The notes beneath the pieces are model-generated. The model saw only the letters and a list, made by a program, of their open reading frames with translations, made no database searches and was not told where the DNA came from. Positions 11,044 to 23,907 of a stretch of DNA of 64,000 nucleotides are shown here, piece by piece. A program made the position numbers and the translations under genes. Position 1 is the stretch's first letter; every line of letters starts with the position of its first letter. This DNA is from Nematostella vectensis (taxonomy: Eukaryota > Cnidaria > Anthozoa > Actiniaria > Edwardsiidae), in NCBI RefSeq assembly GCF_932526225.1, contig NC_064045.1:10196022-10260021 (forward strand). Direction: 5' to 3'.

Positions 11044-12125
11044 CACCGAATAGGATAATTATGTCATATCGACACTGATAAAAGAAATATGATGTAAACA
11101 TTAATAAAGATTAGCTCGTCTTGTTGGATAAATGGATATTCTTATTGACGTCAATGCTGAGGTTTAGAGTGATTTCCGAAAATCCCACCCTGCTGGTTGC
11201 CAGGCTTTTTCTCAGGCATCGAACAGTATATAGGCCGTCTTGAGATAGGCGATACACTTTTTTTATAAAAACGTCTCATTTTCAGTTGAGGCTGGGCAGT
11301 TCTTATTTTTTGGACATTTTAAGACTGAATATGTTCTTTACGATGTTCTTAAATTTTAGTGTATATACAGTAAGAATATAATACTCAATGAATTATTAGG
11401 AAGAGAATTACACCAATGATCAATAGCAATAATAAGGTTGTTACTACGAAAGCAATTCGATTCTGCATTTTAAAAACGCATCGGGACTAAAAAAGAAGAA
11501 AAAGTCTGCTATCTCAGCCTCGACATGTTCTTAGCATCGTTCTTAAAATTTGGTGAACTCTCAGCCTGGACGTTCTTACAAAAAGATTCTTATAAACAAA
11601 GAGTGTATGTCGCCTAGTTTAGCTTTAGCCAGGCCTTTGGTCTAGTCTCTAGCACTCATTTTGGGCTTTCTGTGTTCGTAGATGAACTGTGAGTATGAGT
11701 GGAATCCGGAACTCGGAATTTTCCTGCGACATAAAAGCTTACTTACCACAAGAAGCCAGATAAGACGGCCAGGTTATCAATTTTCTTTCCCTCTATGCTT
11801 GTTGGACTCTTTTGAGATTGTATCCTTGTGAGAACCCGGCTTTAAAACGAGTTGTTAAAAAATGTCATGATTTAATCAAAACGAAGCCGAAGGTGCTTTG
11901 AAAGTGTTTTTAAGCGTCACGTAGCCAAAGTAATTAGTGCATCCATGAAGACACTCGTTTCCACTGGAAAAACTGCTCCAATCGGGTACCATCTCAGCTC
12001 CGATTCCTATGAGTCACAGTCTGAGCAGCAATCCTCATTATTGTCGATGCTGCCGATTCTTGCACGAGCAGCTTGAGGCTTGTCACTGAACACTTGGTGC
12101 CGAGTAAAACGACTCGAAAGTAAAA
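11044..12125. other. Intergenic, no gene seen
   Basis: Only a solo MITE end (about 11609-11634) is recognisable. No ORF longer than 60 codons with protein-like composition is present, and no splice-linked coding signal was found on either strand. Confidence 0.5.
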
Positions 12126-12130
12126 CCCAA

Positions 12131-12272
12131 CAGGGGCGTGGCCAGCCCCCCCCTCCCCCCTCTAGAAGCCAAAAAACAGTAAATGTATGAGATATTATCT
12201 AAGATACAGGAGAAAATGCCTTAAAGGGCCTTTTGGGCCCCCCCCCTGTTAAAAATCCTGGCTACGCCGCTG
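12131..12272. mobile_element. MITE with CAGGGGCGTGGCCAG ends and 5-bp target duplication
   Basis: The left end CAGGGGCGTGGCCAG matches the inverse of the right end CTGGCTACGCCGCTG. CCCAA flanks both sides (12126-12130 and 12273-12277) as a candidate 5-bp target duplication. The interior is C-rich with no ORF. Confidence 0.7.
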
Positions 12273-12627
12273 CCCAACGAGGCAACGTCTTGTTCAGAGC
12301 TGATACTAGAGGAGAAGTTTTCTTGGGACGCTTTTCCCGCCAAAAAAAAAAAAAAAACAAAAAACAACAACAACAACAACACGAGAACAAGTTCAGAACA
12401 ATTCGTGCAATCTTGAAAATGATGAGTTTGCTTAGCTTTTTATGTCTTTGATCACACTTTGCTTTGCTAGAAAAGCACCTGCTGTCGCTAACAGTACAAA
12501 TAATAAAAATACAGTACGGTTAAATTAGGAATCTTCACCATTTTACAGGGGCGTTAGGCGGAATTTTGATAATAAACCAAAAATGTCCCTCTAATTTTGG
12601 CTGCAACGTGCTCTCCGTGTTTGATTA

Positions 12628-12998
12628 GGCCCCGTCCACACGTATACGGAATCGAATAAATCCGCAACTTTATCGTTTCGGATACGGCTATCGTTTACAC
12701 GTATACGACGATTACACTGGCGAATCCGTAACTTTTTGAATCCGCAAACGAAAGCGCAACAAAATGAATACGCTACGATTCCGTGTACATGCGGACGGTC
12801 CAATTCCGAAACTTTTCGATTACGGAATCCGTGTGGACGGTTGAATCCGTAACTTTTCGATTACGATGACGTCAAAATTGTAGTCTCTTACTGTACAAAA
12901 AAGGCCGTATACGTGTGGACGGGCGATTACGATACGCTACGTGTTGACGGATAACTTTTCGATTACGGAAGAAAAAGTTGCGGATTCATTTGATTCGA
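12628..12998. mobile_element. Repeat element built of GTCCACACGTATACGG / CCGTGTGGACGG motifs
   Basis: The left end reads CCCCGTCCACACGTATACGG. Inverse motifs (CGTGTGGACGG) recur at about 12829, 12911 and 12939, alternating with AATCCGTAACTTTTCGATTACGG. The inverted partner of AATCCGCAACTTTATCG is found near the right edge (AAAGTTGCGGATTC). It is internally repetitive and non-coding. The right terminus seems truncated by, or fused to, the next element. Confidence 0.6.
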
Positions 12999-13003
12999 TC
13001 ATT

Positions 13004-13189
13004 TAGACTATAGCCTCCAATACAGGTGTTTACCCGGTGTTTTTATAGCCGCCACCTGGATTTTGAGTAAAAATAAAAATACGTTTTTCATTTTTGCCTA
13101 AAACCAAGATGGCGGCTACGAATCGCTCAAGGCCGGTTTTTCGCTATAAAAACACCGGGTAAACGAAGCATTGCAGGCTATATAGACTA
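13004..13189. mobile_element. MITE with TTTACCCGGTGTTTTTATAG arms
   Basis: The left arm, TATAGCCTCCAATAC then GTTTACCCGGTGTTTTTATAG, is repeated in inverse on the right (CTATAAAAACACCGGGTAAAC, then GCATTGCAGGCTATA). TAGACTA occurs at both outer edges and may be the target duplication. 186 bp, no ORF. Confidence 0.7.
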
Positions 13190-13470
13190 GGGTGCATTCT
13201 GCGGGAAGAAACCGTAGCGCAAAACCGGCAAAAGTGCGGGAAAATAAAAGCTTGCGAAAACGATATGGCGATGCACACAAGCAGATGCATGCGAATATTT
13301 CCTTCATATTTTGGCACACTTTCCCGGTCCTTCTGTAGTGTATTTTCTAACAGTCTGATTAGCATTTACTTACTTCTTATTGTTATAGTAGAATAGCCCT
13401 AAGTTGCAAGCACATTTATGTAAGTTCCCTTTCTACACGTGAAACAAAAATGCAATGTATTCTGGTGACT

Positions 13471-13753
13471 GTCAAATCCGTTGTATCGCGACGCCGCATT
13501 TTCAAAACATCGATTTGTTTTTGTCTTTTGTTCCGCCAGTCAAATAGTTTTAAGCCAATCAGTTTCTTGCCACCTCTCGCCTTTTGCAGTTGCCTGGCTT
13601 TCTGTCGCGACACTGTCTAGTTTTCGTCCAGAAGAAAGCCAGGGAAGTGCAAAAAGCGAGACTCTGATTGGCTCAGAATGGTTTAACTGACGGAACAGAA
13701 AACCAAAACAAATTGGGTTTTGCAAACGCAGGTCGCGATACAACGGATTCGAC
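13471..13753. mobile_element. MITE with AATCCGTTGTATCGCGAC ends
   Basis: The ends GTCAAATCCGTTGTATCGCG and CGCGATACAACGGATTCGAC are inverse copies. Further inward ATTTGTTTT...TCTTTTGTTCCGCCAG also matches in inverse (CGGAACAGAAAACC). The inverted structure continues toward the centre (CAATCAG and CTGATTGG). It is immediately followed by the next MITE. Confidence 0.75.
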
Positions 13754-13755
13754 GT

Positions 13756-14011
13756 AGGGCCTGGCTAAGCGCGATACATGTCGCCTCCATGCCACCTCGA
13801 AAATCATTGTAGCGCGCGACAGATCATGCAGTCATGCAGCAGCGACAAAGAAATGTTTCGCGGAAAGTTGATAAACATTTTCGCATCGAGCTCTACAACA
13901 TTTGTCGCGCACTTCATGTTTTTGGTGTGCTGGATAAACTAGGAAACATTTAGGAGACATGAAAACACGCTACATTTCGCGCTCGACATGTCGCCTAGTT
14001 TAGCCAGGCCT
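13756..14011. mobile_element. MITE related to the 10874-11043 element
   Basis: It begins AGGGCCTGGCTAAGCGCGATACATGTCG and ends CGACATGTCGCCTAGTTTAGCCAGGCCT, so the right terminus is nearly identical to the family ends at 11043. The interior contains GTCGCGCG-type motifs. It abuts the preceding MITE with only two bases between them, giving a run of five elements in 1.9 kb. Confidence 0.7.
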
Positions 14012-14533
14012 TTATAGTGAACTGATTCCCTTTAACAAATTAAAGCGAGACTTTTTTTTTCAAATGTATTTAGAAAAAGAATATACTGTACAAATAACAT
14101 TATTTGAGGAAAAACCTCGACACATTCCATACAAACATAATCAAATGAACAAGCCCAGGTATGATGAAGAATTTAAGAAACAGCTGGGTTACCTGTGGTG
14201 TGGACATGCGCATAAGGAGCGAGAATATATATATATACATAGGAATTTACAAGTTTTTACACTGATAAATGTAGATGGTACACTCATCATGGCTTAGCAT
14301 TTTGAGTGTGCAAACAGGTTTCTGTATCTTTCTTTGTACTATTATTTCTGTAACAGATAAATAAATTACAAAATGATCAATTCTAAACACCAACGTGGTC
14401 AGAAAAAAACGCTTTGCGGTGTAGGGAACCAAGATCAAAATACAACGCGCAGTAGGTCTTAATGCTTGAATGATTCAGCTCTGGTGTGTTCTAGTTACTC
14501 TTTACCTGTTACTAAAGAACGATGGCGATTTGT

Positions 14534-14680
14534 ACATAGCAGAGGGTACGGTATTTTAATCAGTAATATCTGCACTTCGACCTGAAAAATGGTTCATTCC
14601 TCATCCAACATAGCAGAGGGTACGGTATTTTAATCAGTGATATCTGCACTTCAAACTGACAAATGGTTCACCCCTCATCC
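14534..14680 (+). repeat. 74-bp tandem duplication
   Basis: Two adjacent copies start ACATAGCAGAGGGTACGG (14534 and 14608) and run to CTCATCC with only a few substitutions. Non-coding. The remaining stretch to 15343 shows no gene. Confidence 0.85.
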
Positions 14681-15343
14681 GGGAGACAATTCAGGCGCAA
14701 TCCACTTTTGCTCGACAACTAATTCATTTATTCTTTTCCGCAGCTCCAGATTTCTTGCAATCTCGCCAATCAAGTAATTCGCGAGCTACCTTTGCTTGTA
14801 CCAAACTTCACCTCATTCCGTCAAAGTCATCTCATTTTCACCTTATCCCTTTTCATCATTCTACGGTCAAAACCCTGTCAGCCGCCATTTTATCATCCCA
14901 GCAAATACCAAGTGCAGGAAAGCGTCCATTTCCATCAGTAAGTATGGCATAGACGTTACTTTTTGGTGGTTATTTCGATATTTCTTCAGATAATTTGTCT
15001 TCCAATTTTGAAAACAATAACGAAGGTATGGCTGACAAGGGTTCTTAAACGTCTATTCCAAGAGACAAGTCGTGATAAAACTTGGTTAAGGTACATTGAA
15101 CTTTCTGATCAGCACCCACGTATACGTTTCCTTCACTGCGCAAACTCTTTCCAGTTCTCAAATTCTAGTTAACGTTCTTGAGAAGTTCGGGCGCGGTTTT
15201 TTTTCGGGCTGTAAGTGCTCGATACACGGTCCTTTCTCGAGGTCTTTTATCATATCATACACCTTCGTAACTAGCGCAACATTCTGACCAGCTTTCCGAT
15301 CCACGCTTTCCTCTACCATGGTGGCATTTTCTCCTATACCATC

Positions 15344-18300
15344 TTATTCCTTCGTTTCGCACGCACCTTTCTGGCCAGCATTCTCGCTAACATCTACTTC
15401 GGCGTTTCGCTCTTGTTTCGTCTCGTTCGCGACGTCTTTTAGCTTCTGCATGAGCTGGAATATCTGGCCTCCGTTCAGCAGGTTGAAGTCGTGAAGGCTG
15501 ACAAGGTGAATAAGGAAGTTGCGCTTGAGGTTCTGGCTCATGATTTTCTTGGCGTTCACATCGATGAAGGTGAGGCAGGCGCTGTACACTTGAGCGTCCG
15601 CGACGTACCTGACAAACACGATTAAGAGGTTTTAGTAACAAGATTTAAAGCCGCATTGTCACCAGTTTACTTCCGGTCGATTACGTAACAGTCTCCGATG
15701 ATTTTTAACAGAAAACGAGAAAAATATTTCAAAATATTGAAAGCAGTGTGTCTATTGGAAGTTTCTTTGAGGATGTGATCGATAATTTAGAGCGGATGGC
15801 CTGGTAAATATCTCGGATTCTAATAGATTCTTTTCTCTTTAACAGAAAATATTTTAAAATAGGATGTGATCGATAATTTAGAGCGGGTGGCCTGTTAAAT
15901 ATCTCGGATTCTAATAGATTCTTTTGTCTTTTAACGGTTGAGGTTTCCGTTGGACCTCCGGAAGTAAACTGGTGACAATGCGGCTTTAACCGTCCTGTTC
16001 TACAATACTACAAAAAAACATGTCTGTGACCATGTACAGGGTTCCCATAAAATATCAGAGGCTGATAAAATTGAATTTAAATTCTCCAAAAGTCAATTTC
16101 ATCTCGATTATTATTTCTGTATAACTTATCGTATTTTGACAAATGTTCTCAACGTGAAGGAAACAGTGTCGACTTTATTTCAAGATATATATCCAAAGTC
16201 GTAGACTAAAAGTATGTAACAATGGAAATTATCTTGGTATACGACTTTTGGCCGTGGTCTGCTCAAAGACCTTATAACTGCTCTGTTAACAACAAAACAA
16301 AAAAACAGGATTTCGATAACAAACTCAATGATACAACAGGTAAAACAGGATGCAGTTATCGATTTAACAGGGTTAACTGGGAACTCTCGTGTATTCCAGC
16401 TATCTGTATAAAACAATGTCTAGAAAACCGTAAAAATCATGAAAACAAATCGCTAGAACGGAAAGTACGTTCCAGTCTTCCTTCTGGAAAAACCACAGGC
16501 TACCCGCACGTCTTACCCTTTCTCCATTAGATGCAGGTTCCAAAGCTTCATGAGTTCCTTCTCGCCGTCATTGACGTCAGTGAAGTCGTCAATCATTTGG
16601 ATAGTGCGCATGCGCATCCACAATGGATTCTCCTCCCCCTCGCTGTCTGACAACGAGCCTAACTCTGATTGGCTGATCGGTACGCATGTAGATGAGTGGA
16701 AATACGTCCTATGGAGAAATACGTAAACGAAAAATACGTAAACTAAACACCGTAAACGCGAGTTTTAGGGCTCAACTTCAAATAAGAGCCCAAGCTCAAA
16801 TCAAGTTAATCTCATACCGTATTCACACCAGCACTTAAACCAGTTTAAAGGTGGTTTTATTAAACTGGTTTAAATCTCAATTGCCCAAGAGTGGGCAGTA
16901 AATACAAAAATAAATAATAAAAAGTTAAGCCAATCACCCTGTGTGATACTGAATGACAAGAGCTCAGATACAAATTGGTTGAGTTGGCAAAGAAGGGGCC
17001 AAAGACAGCCGAAATACAGCAGACATTTTTAGCAGACGAGAACTCACGTCGGAACCGGGAATCGAACCCGGAACCCAGTGGTGAGTGGCACAGCCATTAC
17101 AGAGTGACGCCAACTACACTACCAGGCTTTCGTAAGGTTGCTATAAATCAACACAAGGTTGAAAAAATATATTTAACGCCTCTTTGAAACAGAGTTGTTG
17201 CGCTGAAGTTGTGAGTGTAAGCCCTTGGTTGGAGAAAAATAAGCTTCCCCTTATATATGGTTATTTACTAGAGTGTTTGCCCCAGCTACTACTGGGCGTG
17301 GCAAAGGACCTTGTCAGTATTGCGGTGGGGTGTCTGTATACCTTGTGTATCCCGAATGATAGGGCCTGTTTTCATCGGCATCATCAGGCTCAAGGAATTC
17401 TGACAGGCTTTCTTTCCTTCTCTGCGGCCTAAACACATAACAGAATACTCCATATATCACTTTGTAACATGCCAGGCTGGATGGATGCAACAGCATCCAT
17501 ATGCAACTGTGTGGAGGCCAACTACCAATGTGTGATAATGCATCCCTTATTACATTGCAAATGGTTTTATTGCTCCCAAGCAGGCGGCTAATCAAACAAA
17601 AAGGTGTGCACATTGTAGCTTTATTATAAGAACTTTTTCAAGTTCACTGGCTTATTGGAAACAATAATCCTCCATACAGTACCTCCATGCAAGGACATGA
17701 TTGAATGGCACCCGTCTACATGGTCCCTCCCGGCTGAAGGCGTAGCCAAGGGCATCGTTCACACCCTCCATCTTTCCATCATAGTGTTCGTTAACACACA
17801 CATCAATACGGGCCCCTTTGCTGTGAGGCTTGGGATGAAGAACAAAACATGTGTTACAGACAGAGCAAAAAAATGGCATGAAATTTTCCAATTCTCAACA
17901 TATAAGCTCCAGATTCCGCATACAAGGAGTTCCTCTGACCAAAAGCTTTATTCCAAATTCTAAAGAAATTTAGATATTAGCGAGCAAAGTTGGCTTAATT
18001 TCTCATCAGAGCCCGACTTCTCCCTAAAAACAAGGAGAATTCATACTTCGAACATTTGAAAATTGTACTTCAAGCCTCATATCTCGAAGATGAATCCATA
18101 AGAAAACAACACATTTTGATATTGTTGGTTTACATAACATAAGGTACCTCTATGCAAAAATTCAAGCTTACCAATGTTAACCAGACCTTATTTTAGGAAA
18201 ACTTGTCTTTTTTTTTTGCTATGTCTGTATTACAACATGTATGGTGGAAACATGTTTCTACTATAGTCCTTTAAACACAATAAGAAATATACAAAACTTA

Positions 18301-21300
18301 TGACCTACAGTTATAGTCCAGGAATATTACAGTTTGACCTGGAAAAGATATGCACAGTACCTTTCTCTTCAAAAAACGTTTACGTTATGTGACTTTATAA
18401 TCAAAATAATATACTAAAGGTCCACCAAAATCAGATTTTGGGAACATCCCAAAATTTAAATATGAAAATGATTCATGTTGGATGCTACTGTTTTTCAAGA
18501 GGGGATAGCAAGTCAAATTTGGTGATATATACTCACAGCGTAAGTGAATGTGAACCTGCTATGACACAACTTGAGGTGTTTCAACAAGTTGTAAAGCTTG
18601 CTGCAGTTCACATGGCACCAGGGGCAGCAAAAGTCGTGTCGGGCCTCTGTCTGCTGCCGGGTGTGGCTGTTATATATAAACTGGTAATAAAGGACTTGTG
18701 CCTTGTTTGTTTTTTCCTTCTGTGAGCTGTCTCCAGAGGGGGTGTGGGGTGATTCTGTACCACTAGGCAGGTTGTGAGAAGAGTGAAGGGGAAGAGAAGT
18801 TGGTCGTTGAGAGACCACAGGAGTACCAGACCAAGATAGCTTGAATTTCAGAGTAGGACCATACGCAAATATGTCAAATGGCCCCATCTGTAACAGAAAA
18901 GGGGCATTACAAAAGCAGAATAATTCAAAAAGTCATTCATACAGTGTGATTTTATGACCATGAAATTGTCGATTGTCCAGTTTTGAATTGTGTTGGGGTA
19001 GGGGGGGGGGGGGTGTAAAGGGTAATTTGTCAAGAAAGATATTTTTTGGTTCTTTATCCTCTATACACTAAAAAAATGGTTCAAAGCTGCTGCTTTCTTC
19101 ATTAGCCATCAGGTTGATTCTCACTAGGATGCAAGCGTAAGCGCAAACGGAAGTGCAACACAAATGAGAAGTGATCAAACACAAGTGCAAGAAAATCAAG
19201 CAGTTCCAGTGAGAATCGGGAAATTACGTGCGCTGCACTTTTGCTTACGTCCAAGTGGGAGGGGTCAGTCCAGTCACATCCAGTGTCCCTACCCCACCTC
19301 CCCCCCCCCCATGTCACACATTAATTCTTTCCATCCAATTACTCACATTCCCGTTGAACACATTTTCCCAGGAACTCTTATTAGACAGGAGACCTCTCTT
19401 TCTTCCAGGTCGTTTGTACTTTTCTTGAAGCACTAGCTCATACTCGCCATCTGTCAGTAGACAGTGCCGCTGGTTGTCGAACATGATAAGTTCAGCAAAG
19501 TAAGTCGTGTGCTCTGTTTGATAGTCTTGCTGTTCCTGCCCTTCACTCTCATTTCCATCATAACAGAGTCGTTTGGCTGGTGGTTCGATGTTCTCTTGAC
19601 TTTGTGTCTCTGTGCCTAGTAAACAAACACACATAAAATCAGTGGAAAATAATTTAAAAGAGCATGATTCAGCTATGATTTGGTCATCATAGCGACAACT
19701 GCCAGTAGAAACATTGTATTGCCCTCTCACAAATAAGCATGAGTTTTACCCACTGTCTTACCATTAGTTTCTGAGAAGTTTTTTGTCACTTCGTCTGAAT
19801 CCTTTTTCTTGGGTGGCCTCCCTTTGTTTCCTTTGATTGGTGTTTTGTATGGTACAGCAACTTGTAATGTCAGAAGGCACGTCTTGGAATATGCCTTGCT
19901 GGCCTTAAAAGTGGTGTTAGGGATAGTCACACTGCTTGATGAAGAGAGTTGAAGAAGCTGAGAGCGGGGGTTGAATGGCACCACTCCTTCGCCAAGAGAG
20001 ACTTGATCAACTTGGAGTTCACTGTCCTGGAAATTGTTAAACAATAAAGATACAGTAATGATCCAGAATTAATAAATTATTATATATTAACAGACTTTAA
20101 GGTCTTAATTTTGTTTCTCAAGAAAGTGTACCAGGGTCTGCTCAACTTGGCAAAGCAATCCATATCTGACAAGTAAAGTTCAGCCACCTGCACATTTGAT
20201 CAAGTCTCGTAATGAATTTACACTATACTAAATACTTAATATCCCCTTTAAACTAAAAGGTTAATGAAGATGGCTTATGGCATGATAAGTGCTGGGTTAC
20301 ATACTCAAGGTTGCAAAGAGCACCCTGTACACTGTAAAATATAGTGGCCATGTACTACATGATCGGTGTGTGTAGTTTTCCTTTGTTATGCAGGAATGTT
20401 GGCCATTGTTCGCTCGAATTTTTAATGCAGGGGTAACTATCGATAATGCCAAAAATACTTCCATACAAAAGCCACATGAAACGAGGACATTTTAGTTGAA
20501 GCGTACGGCATGTCTGCATTAGAGTAATATGGTACATTGCTTGTTCTCTCAGCTTGCATACGACAAAACTAATCGAGTGCTTTACCGATTGTGACGTTCT
20601 TTAAAGCAAATTCAAGCTTAGATATAGATGATTCTTTTTCGAGGGGACTGTTTGATGTGTGAGTTTAAAGGCAAGAAAAAACAGTCATAGTTTAGTTGCT
20701 GCCGACATTGCACTGTCTTTGTTTAACACACAACCTTCAAATTTATTCCTTCTTATTAATAAAAAAAAACTTTCTTCTTTTGCTTGGTAAAACTACTTGT
20801 ATTAAGCTAAATTAGGCATGAAGTTTGCAGAAATCAGTTTTTATTGCCGATATAAAATAAAGGAGCTAAAGTTGTATTAGGCTTTTGTATAGTAGAATTC
20901 TATCACATCGAACGCCAAACGCCCAAGTTTTCTTTTCGCATACAAATGCATGGCATTGAGTTGAAGCCACAAATACTCTCAAGGGGTTTCATAGAAGTTA
21001 ATGAGGCAAACAGGTGTGTGTTGTTTGGTGCGTGTAGCCCACACAAGGTGCATGTAGTTTGAGTGTATGAATCTAATTACACTCAAATTACACGCAAAAA
21101 AATGTGCAAAATTCGCGCACAAAATGTTAAGTTCCCTGCAGGTTGTATTGCAGCAACATCTATTCTTAGTGATGTGCAGGGCAGGCACCCTGTATTTCTT
21201 AAAATGCATTCAATCAGATAATAAATCCCATATCAGGCCTGTATTAGCTTCTGGAGATTCTAAATACAAAGTTGAATTTGGGAAGTATTGCAGTCAGATA

Positions 21301-23907
21301 CACACAAAAAATACCTTTCGTTTCTTGTGGCAGATCTTAACAAGAGAAACCTCCACTTTCACAAAGTCCTGTTCCAACATCCTTCTCTTTTTGTTTCCAG
21401 ATAGATCACCATTTACTAGACAAGACAGCAAGTATTTTTTTTTAGTTTACAAGGTGAAAGGAATAAAAGGCAGCTGATTATCTGATATGCCATTACTACC
21501 GAGTAGCCAAACTTAGTATTCAGTGAATTAATCAATAAAAAAACATTGGTGTCAGACAAGGCCAAAAACAACAATCTTTGTATTTACCTCATTTATTTAT
21601 GCAATAAATAGAAAAGAACCCATTTTGCTGAAATGCAGAGGAACTGGTTGGTTTCAAGGTGTAAACACAAACATACAGTAGCCTGAACAGAAACTAAATG
21701 TTCAATCATTCCCATCTTCTCAATGGAATGCCTTCAATTAACAATAATATATTTATTTGGAAGATCACAGGTTATCAAAAAAAAACTGAATAATTATTTT
21801 GGTTATTCAGAATAATTCCAAATGTTTTCAAGCTTTTACTTCATCCAGTGCCTTCTCAAGGTTCTCTAAAGACCCTAACAACACCCACCTGGCCCAGAAC
21901 CGAAAAAGAAACTTGAGAATGTTAGATTAAGATAACCATCAGTCTCCTCACTAAAATAGAAAGACAAAAAAATGGTTAAATTCCAAGGATTTTTGTTATT
22001 GGTCATATGCTACAATAAAAAAAATCCATTAAAGAAAAAGGGAAGGATATGCAACTTTAAACCAAAAACATTGAATACTGTCATGAATAAGATGAAAATT
22101 AATGCTTGGTGGACTGAAAACTGAATGGCTTTCTTAAATACCCACAGCGCCCCCCTTACCCTGTTATGGTGCTGGACTAGTCCCCTTAACAGCTTAGTTA
22201 CCTAGGGTCTGGTTTGCTATCAGTTTTATTTTCCAGTTTTTCCAGCATGCTGTCAAGCTTGAAGTCTTTCCTGAGAAAATATTAATGAATAAAGAATTTT
22301 GTTAAGCCAAGGTACTGGCTATAAAGATTAGCAGATTAAATGTTGATTATAAAAACATCTCATTTTTGCATGCCACCATCTTTGGTGTTGTTACTGTGAC
22401 TTCTTCTTTTCGAGGTCAGATCACAAAAAATGATATCTTTTGTGTTTTAGTATAAATCCACTAACATACTATCCCCAGTCTCACAATTTGATTGGCTCCC
22501 ATACTCACAATCTATACAGCCATAGATACAGTAATAATTAGCAAAAAAGTGCATAAGCTCGTGTTGCTTTTTGCGACAAAAGCTGTTATTTATTACTGAG
22601 AATTATTAAAATTGTCATTTATTTTAAGGAACTATGTGAGTGGATTTATTCTAAAACAGTTAGAATACTCGTTTTTGTTTTGTAAAAGTCAAATAGTCAA
22701 ATCGGAGCTGACTATTGTTTCATAGAAAACTCACACTCGTAGTCTAATTGTTAAAAATACAACAACGAGAGCTAAAACTCACAAATTTTTCCCACAATAT
22801 TCAATATAAATTGGTGGTCGTCTTGCCCTCATTTAGGCAAGTGTCCTAAAAAAAACCCACCCCTGATGTCTCTGATAACACCATGAAAACATTGAAACAA
22901 TTGTACATTTGTCCTACAAATGTTTTTTTTTTGCTGATCGATAGAAGATGAAATTTTCTTTATCAAACATGGAACGCACATAATAAAACTGGAAAACCAG
23001 ATCAACAGAGATAAAGACTGTTTCTAAACAGGTACTGTACAATGAAAACTTGTTGTAAATTGTTTTTCGATAAAAGCAACCACCCAATCTTCTAAATTAA
23101 AAAGCGGAACACGTTAACTACGTTTATAAAACAAATACAAAGCGCCAAAAACGAGTATAAAAATAGAACTGGAGTTTCGAGTGGAGAAATGACATCGGGA
23201 AGGAAAGTCCACGTGCGTCGTCGTGTTGTCATTGTTTTTACGATCTCATTTGCATTCCCACACGCGTGTTTATACAAGTAGATACGCACATTAGTTCTAA
23301 GACAAACCCTGCAAACTAAATACCACAAACAAAACAAAATCAGAATAAACATAAATATATTTTTGGGTGATATAAGTACCTGTTTTTTTTGCGAGGGGTT
23401 CGAAGGTGTTTCATATAGGCCAGTGTCCGATGTAGAAATATTGGCTACAAAGGTTAAAATATAAAGTTAGAAACTAGTAGTCTGGAATAAACACTATCTA
23501 AGACATAAGAAAAAATGGTTGATGGAAAAATACGATACAACGCATAAGCCTCTTCGACGAAAAAGTGAATCTTACTAAGCTGTATGAAGCTGTGCTGTTG
23601 CTTATGTTGTGTGATAGTCGAGAACAATGTCCAACCGAATCTTAGCCTTACCGCAACTGCATTCCTTGTAGCTAGGAATCGGTAGATCTGTGTGGGCTCT
23701 GGAATAACACAACAAAGATTTCAAATATCAGTTCTTCTACCAGATTGAATCGCACACTAATTATTGACTAAAACCGAGCGCTTCTGTCCAAAGACATCAT
23801 TACTCACTTTCGAATGCTTGTAGAAAAAGTTCATGATCGGCTCGAATTTGTTCGAATTTTGGCTTCTTTGTGGGATGAGCCACGGGTTCAGTCTTTTCTG
23901 TGATCAT
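15344..23907 (-). CDS. SUZ12: SUZ12, Polycomb repressive complex 2 subunit
   Basis: SUZ12 is the scaffold of PRC2, holding EZH and EED for H3K27 methylation in the nucleus (family knowledge). Thirteen exons join in frame: 23907-23808, 23698-23652, 23444-23380, 22270-22202, 21950-21889, 21415-21315, 20026-19762, 19615-19347, 18887-18537, 17828-17683, 17428-17342, 16708-16517 and 15608-15344, giving 672 residues. Landmarks in order: [20 protein letters not shown] (residues about 22-41), PIFLHRTLAYM, KICHKKRK, GPTLKFKLSW, the C2H2 finger CPWCHVNC then LKHLKLCH (about 413-435), GARIDV, and a complete VEFS box (YFHSSTC, FTDVNDGEKELMKLWNLH, then NFLIHLVSLHDFNLL). The N terminus lacks the long Gly/Ala/Ser stretch of vertebrates, so the protein is slightly shorter than human SUZ12. 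The start is the only ATG before the conserved KKPKFE segment. A TTAA-type MITE lies in the last intron. Confidence 0.97.
15649..15985. mobile_element. TTAA-flanked MITE, copy A (SUZ12 last intron)
   Basis: Inverted ends AGCCGCATTGTCACCAGTTT and AAACTGGTGACAATGCGGCT are each flanked by TTAA (15645-15648 and 15986-15989). The TTAA duplication is the signature of piggyBac-type insertion, so a piggyBac-derived MITE is inferred. Inside, a segment starting GGATGTGATCGATAATTTAG is tandemly duplicated. Related copies are at 35243 and 44593. Confidence 0.8.
16838..16873. repeat. Small perfect hairpin
   Basis: AAACCAGTTTAA is followed about 12 bases later by its inverse TTAAACTGGTTT. It lies in the SUZ12 intron between exons 12 and 11. 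No function can be assigned. Confidence 0.6.
16890..17132 (-). mobile_element. tRNA-derived SINE-like sequence
   Basis: On the minus strand a tRNA-like head starts near CCTGGTAGTGTAGTTGGC (A-box-like) and contains GGGTTCGATTCCCGG, a perfect pol III B box inside a T-arm stem. The spacing is tRNA-like, but the other arms do not fold convincingly. It is followed by about 150 bp of unrelated body and an A/T-rich tail. It sits in a SUZ12 intron. A tRNA pseudogene is the alternative. Confidence 0.55.

Noticed and set aside
20095..20190. Possible extra SUZ12 exon reading VAELYLSDMDCFAKL
   Set aside because: Exons 6 and 7 already join in phase through the conserved KRKD junction, and this segment has no in-phase donor.
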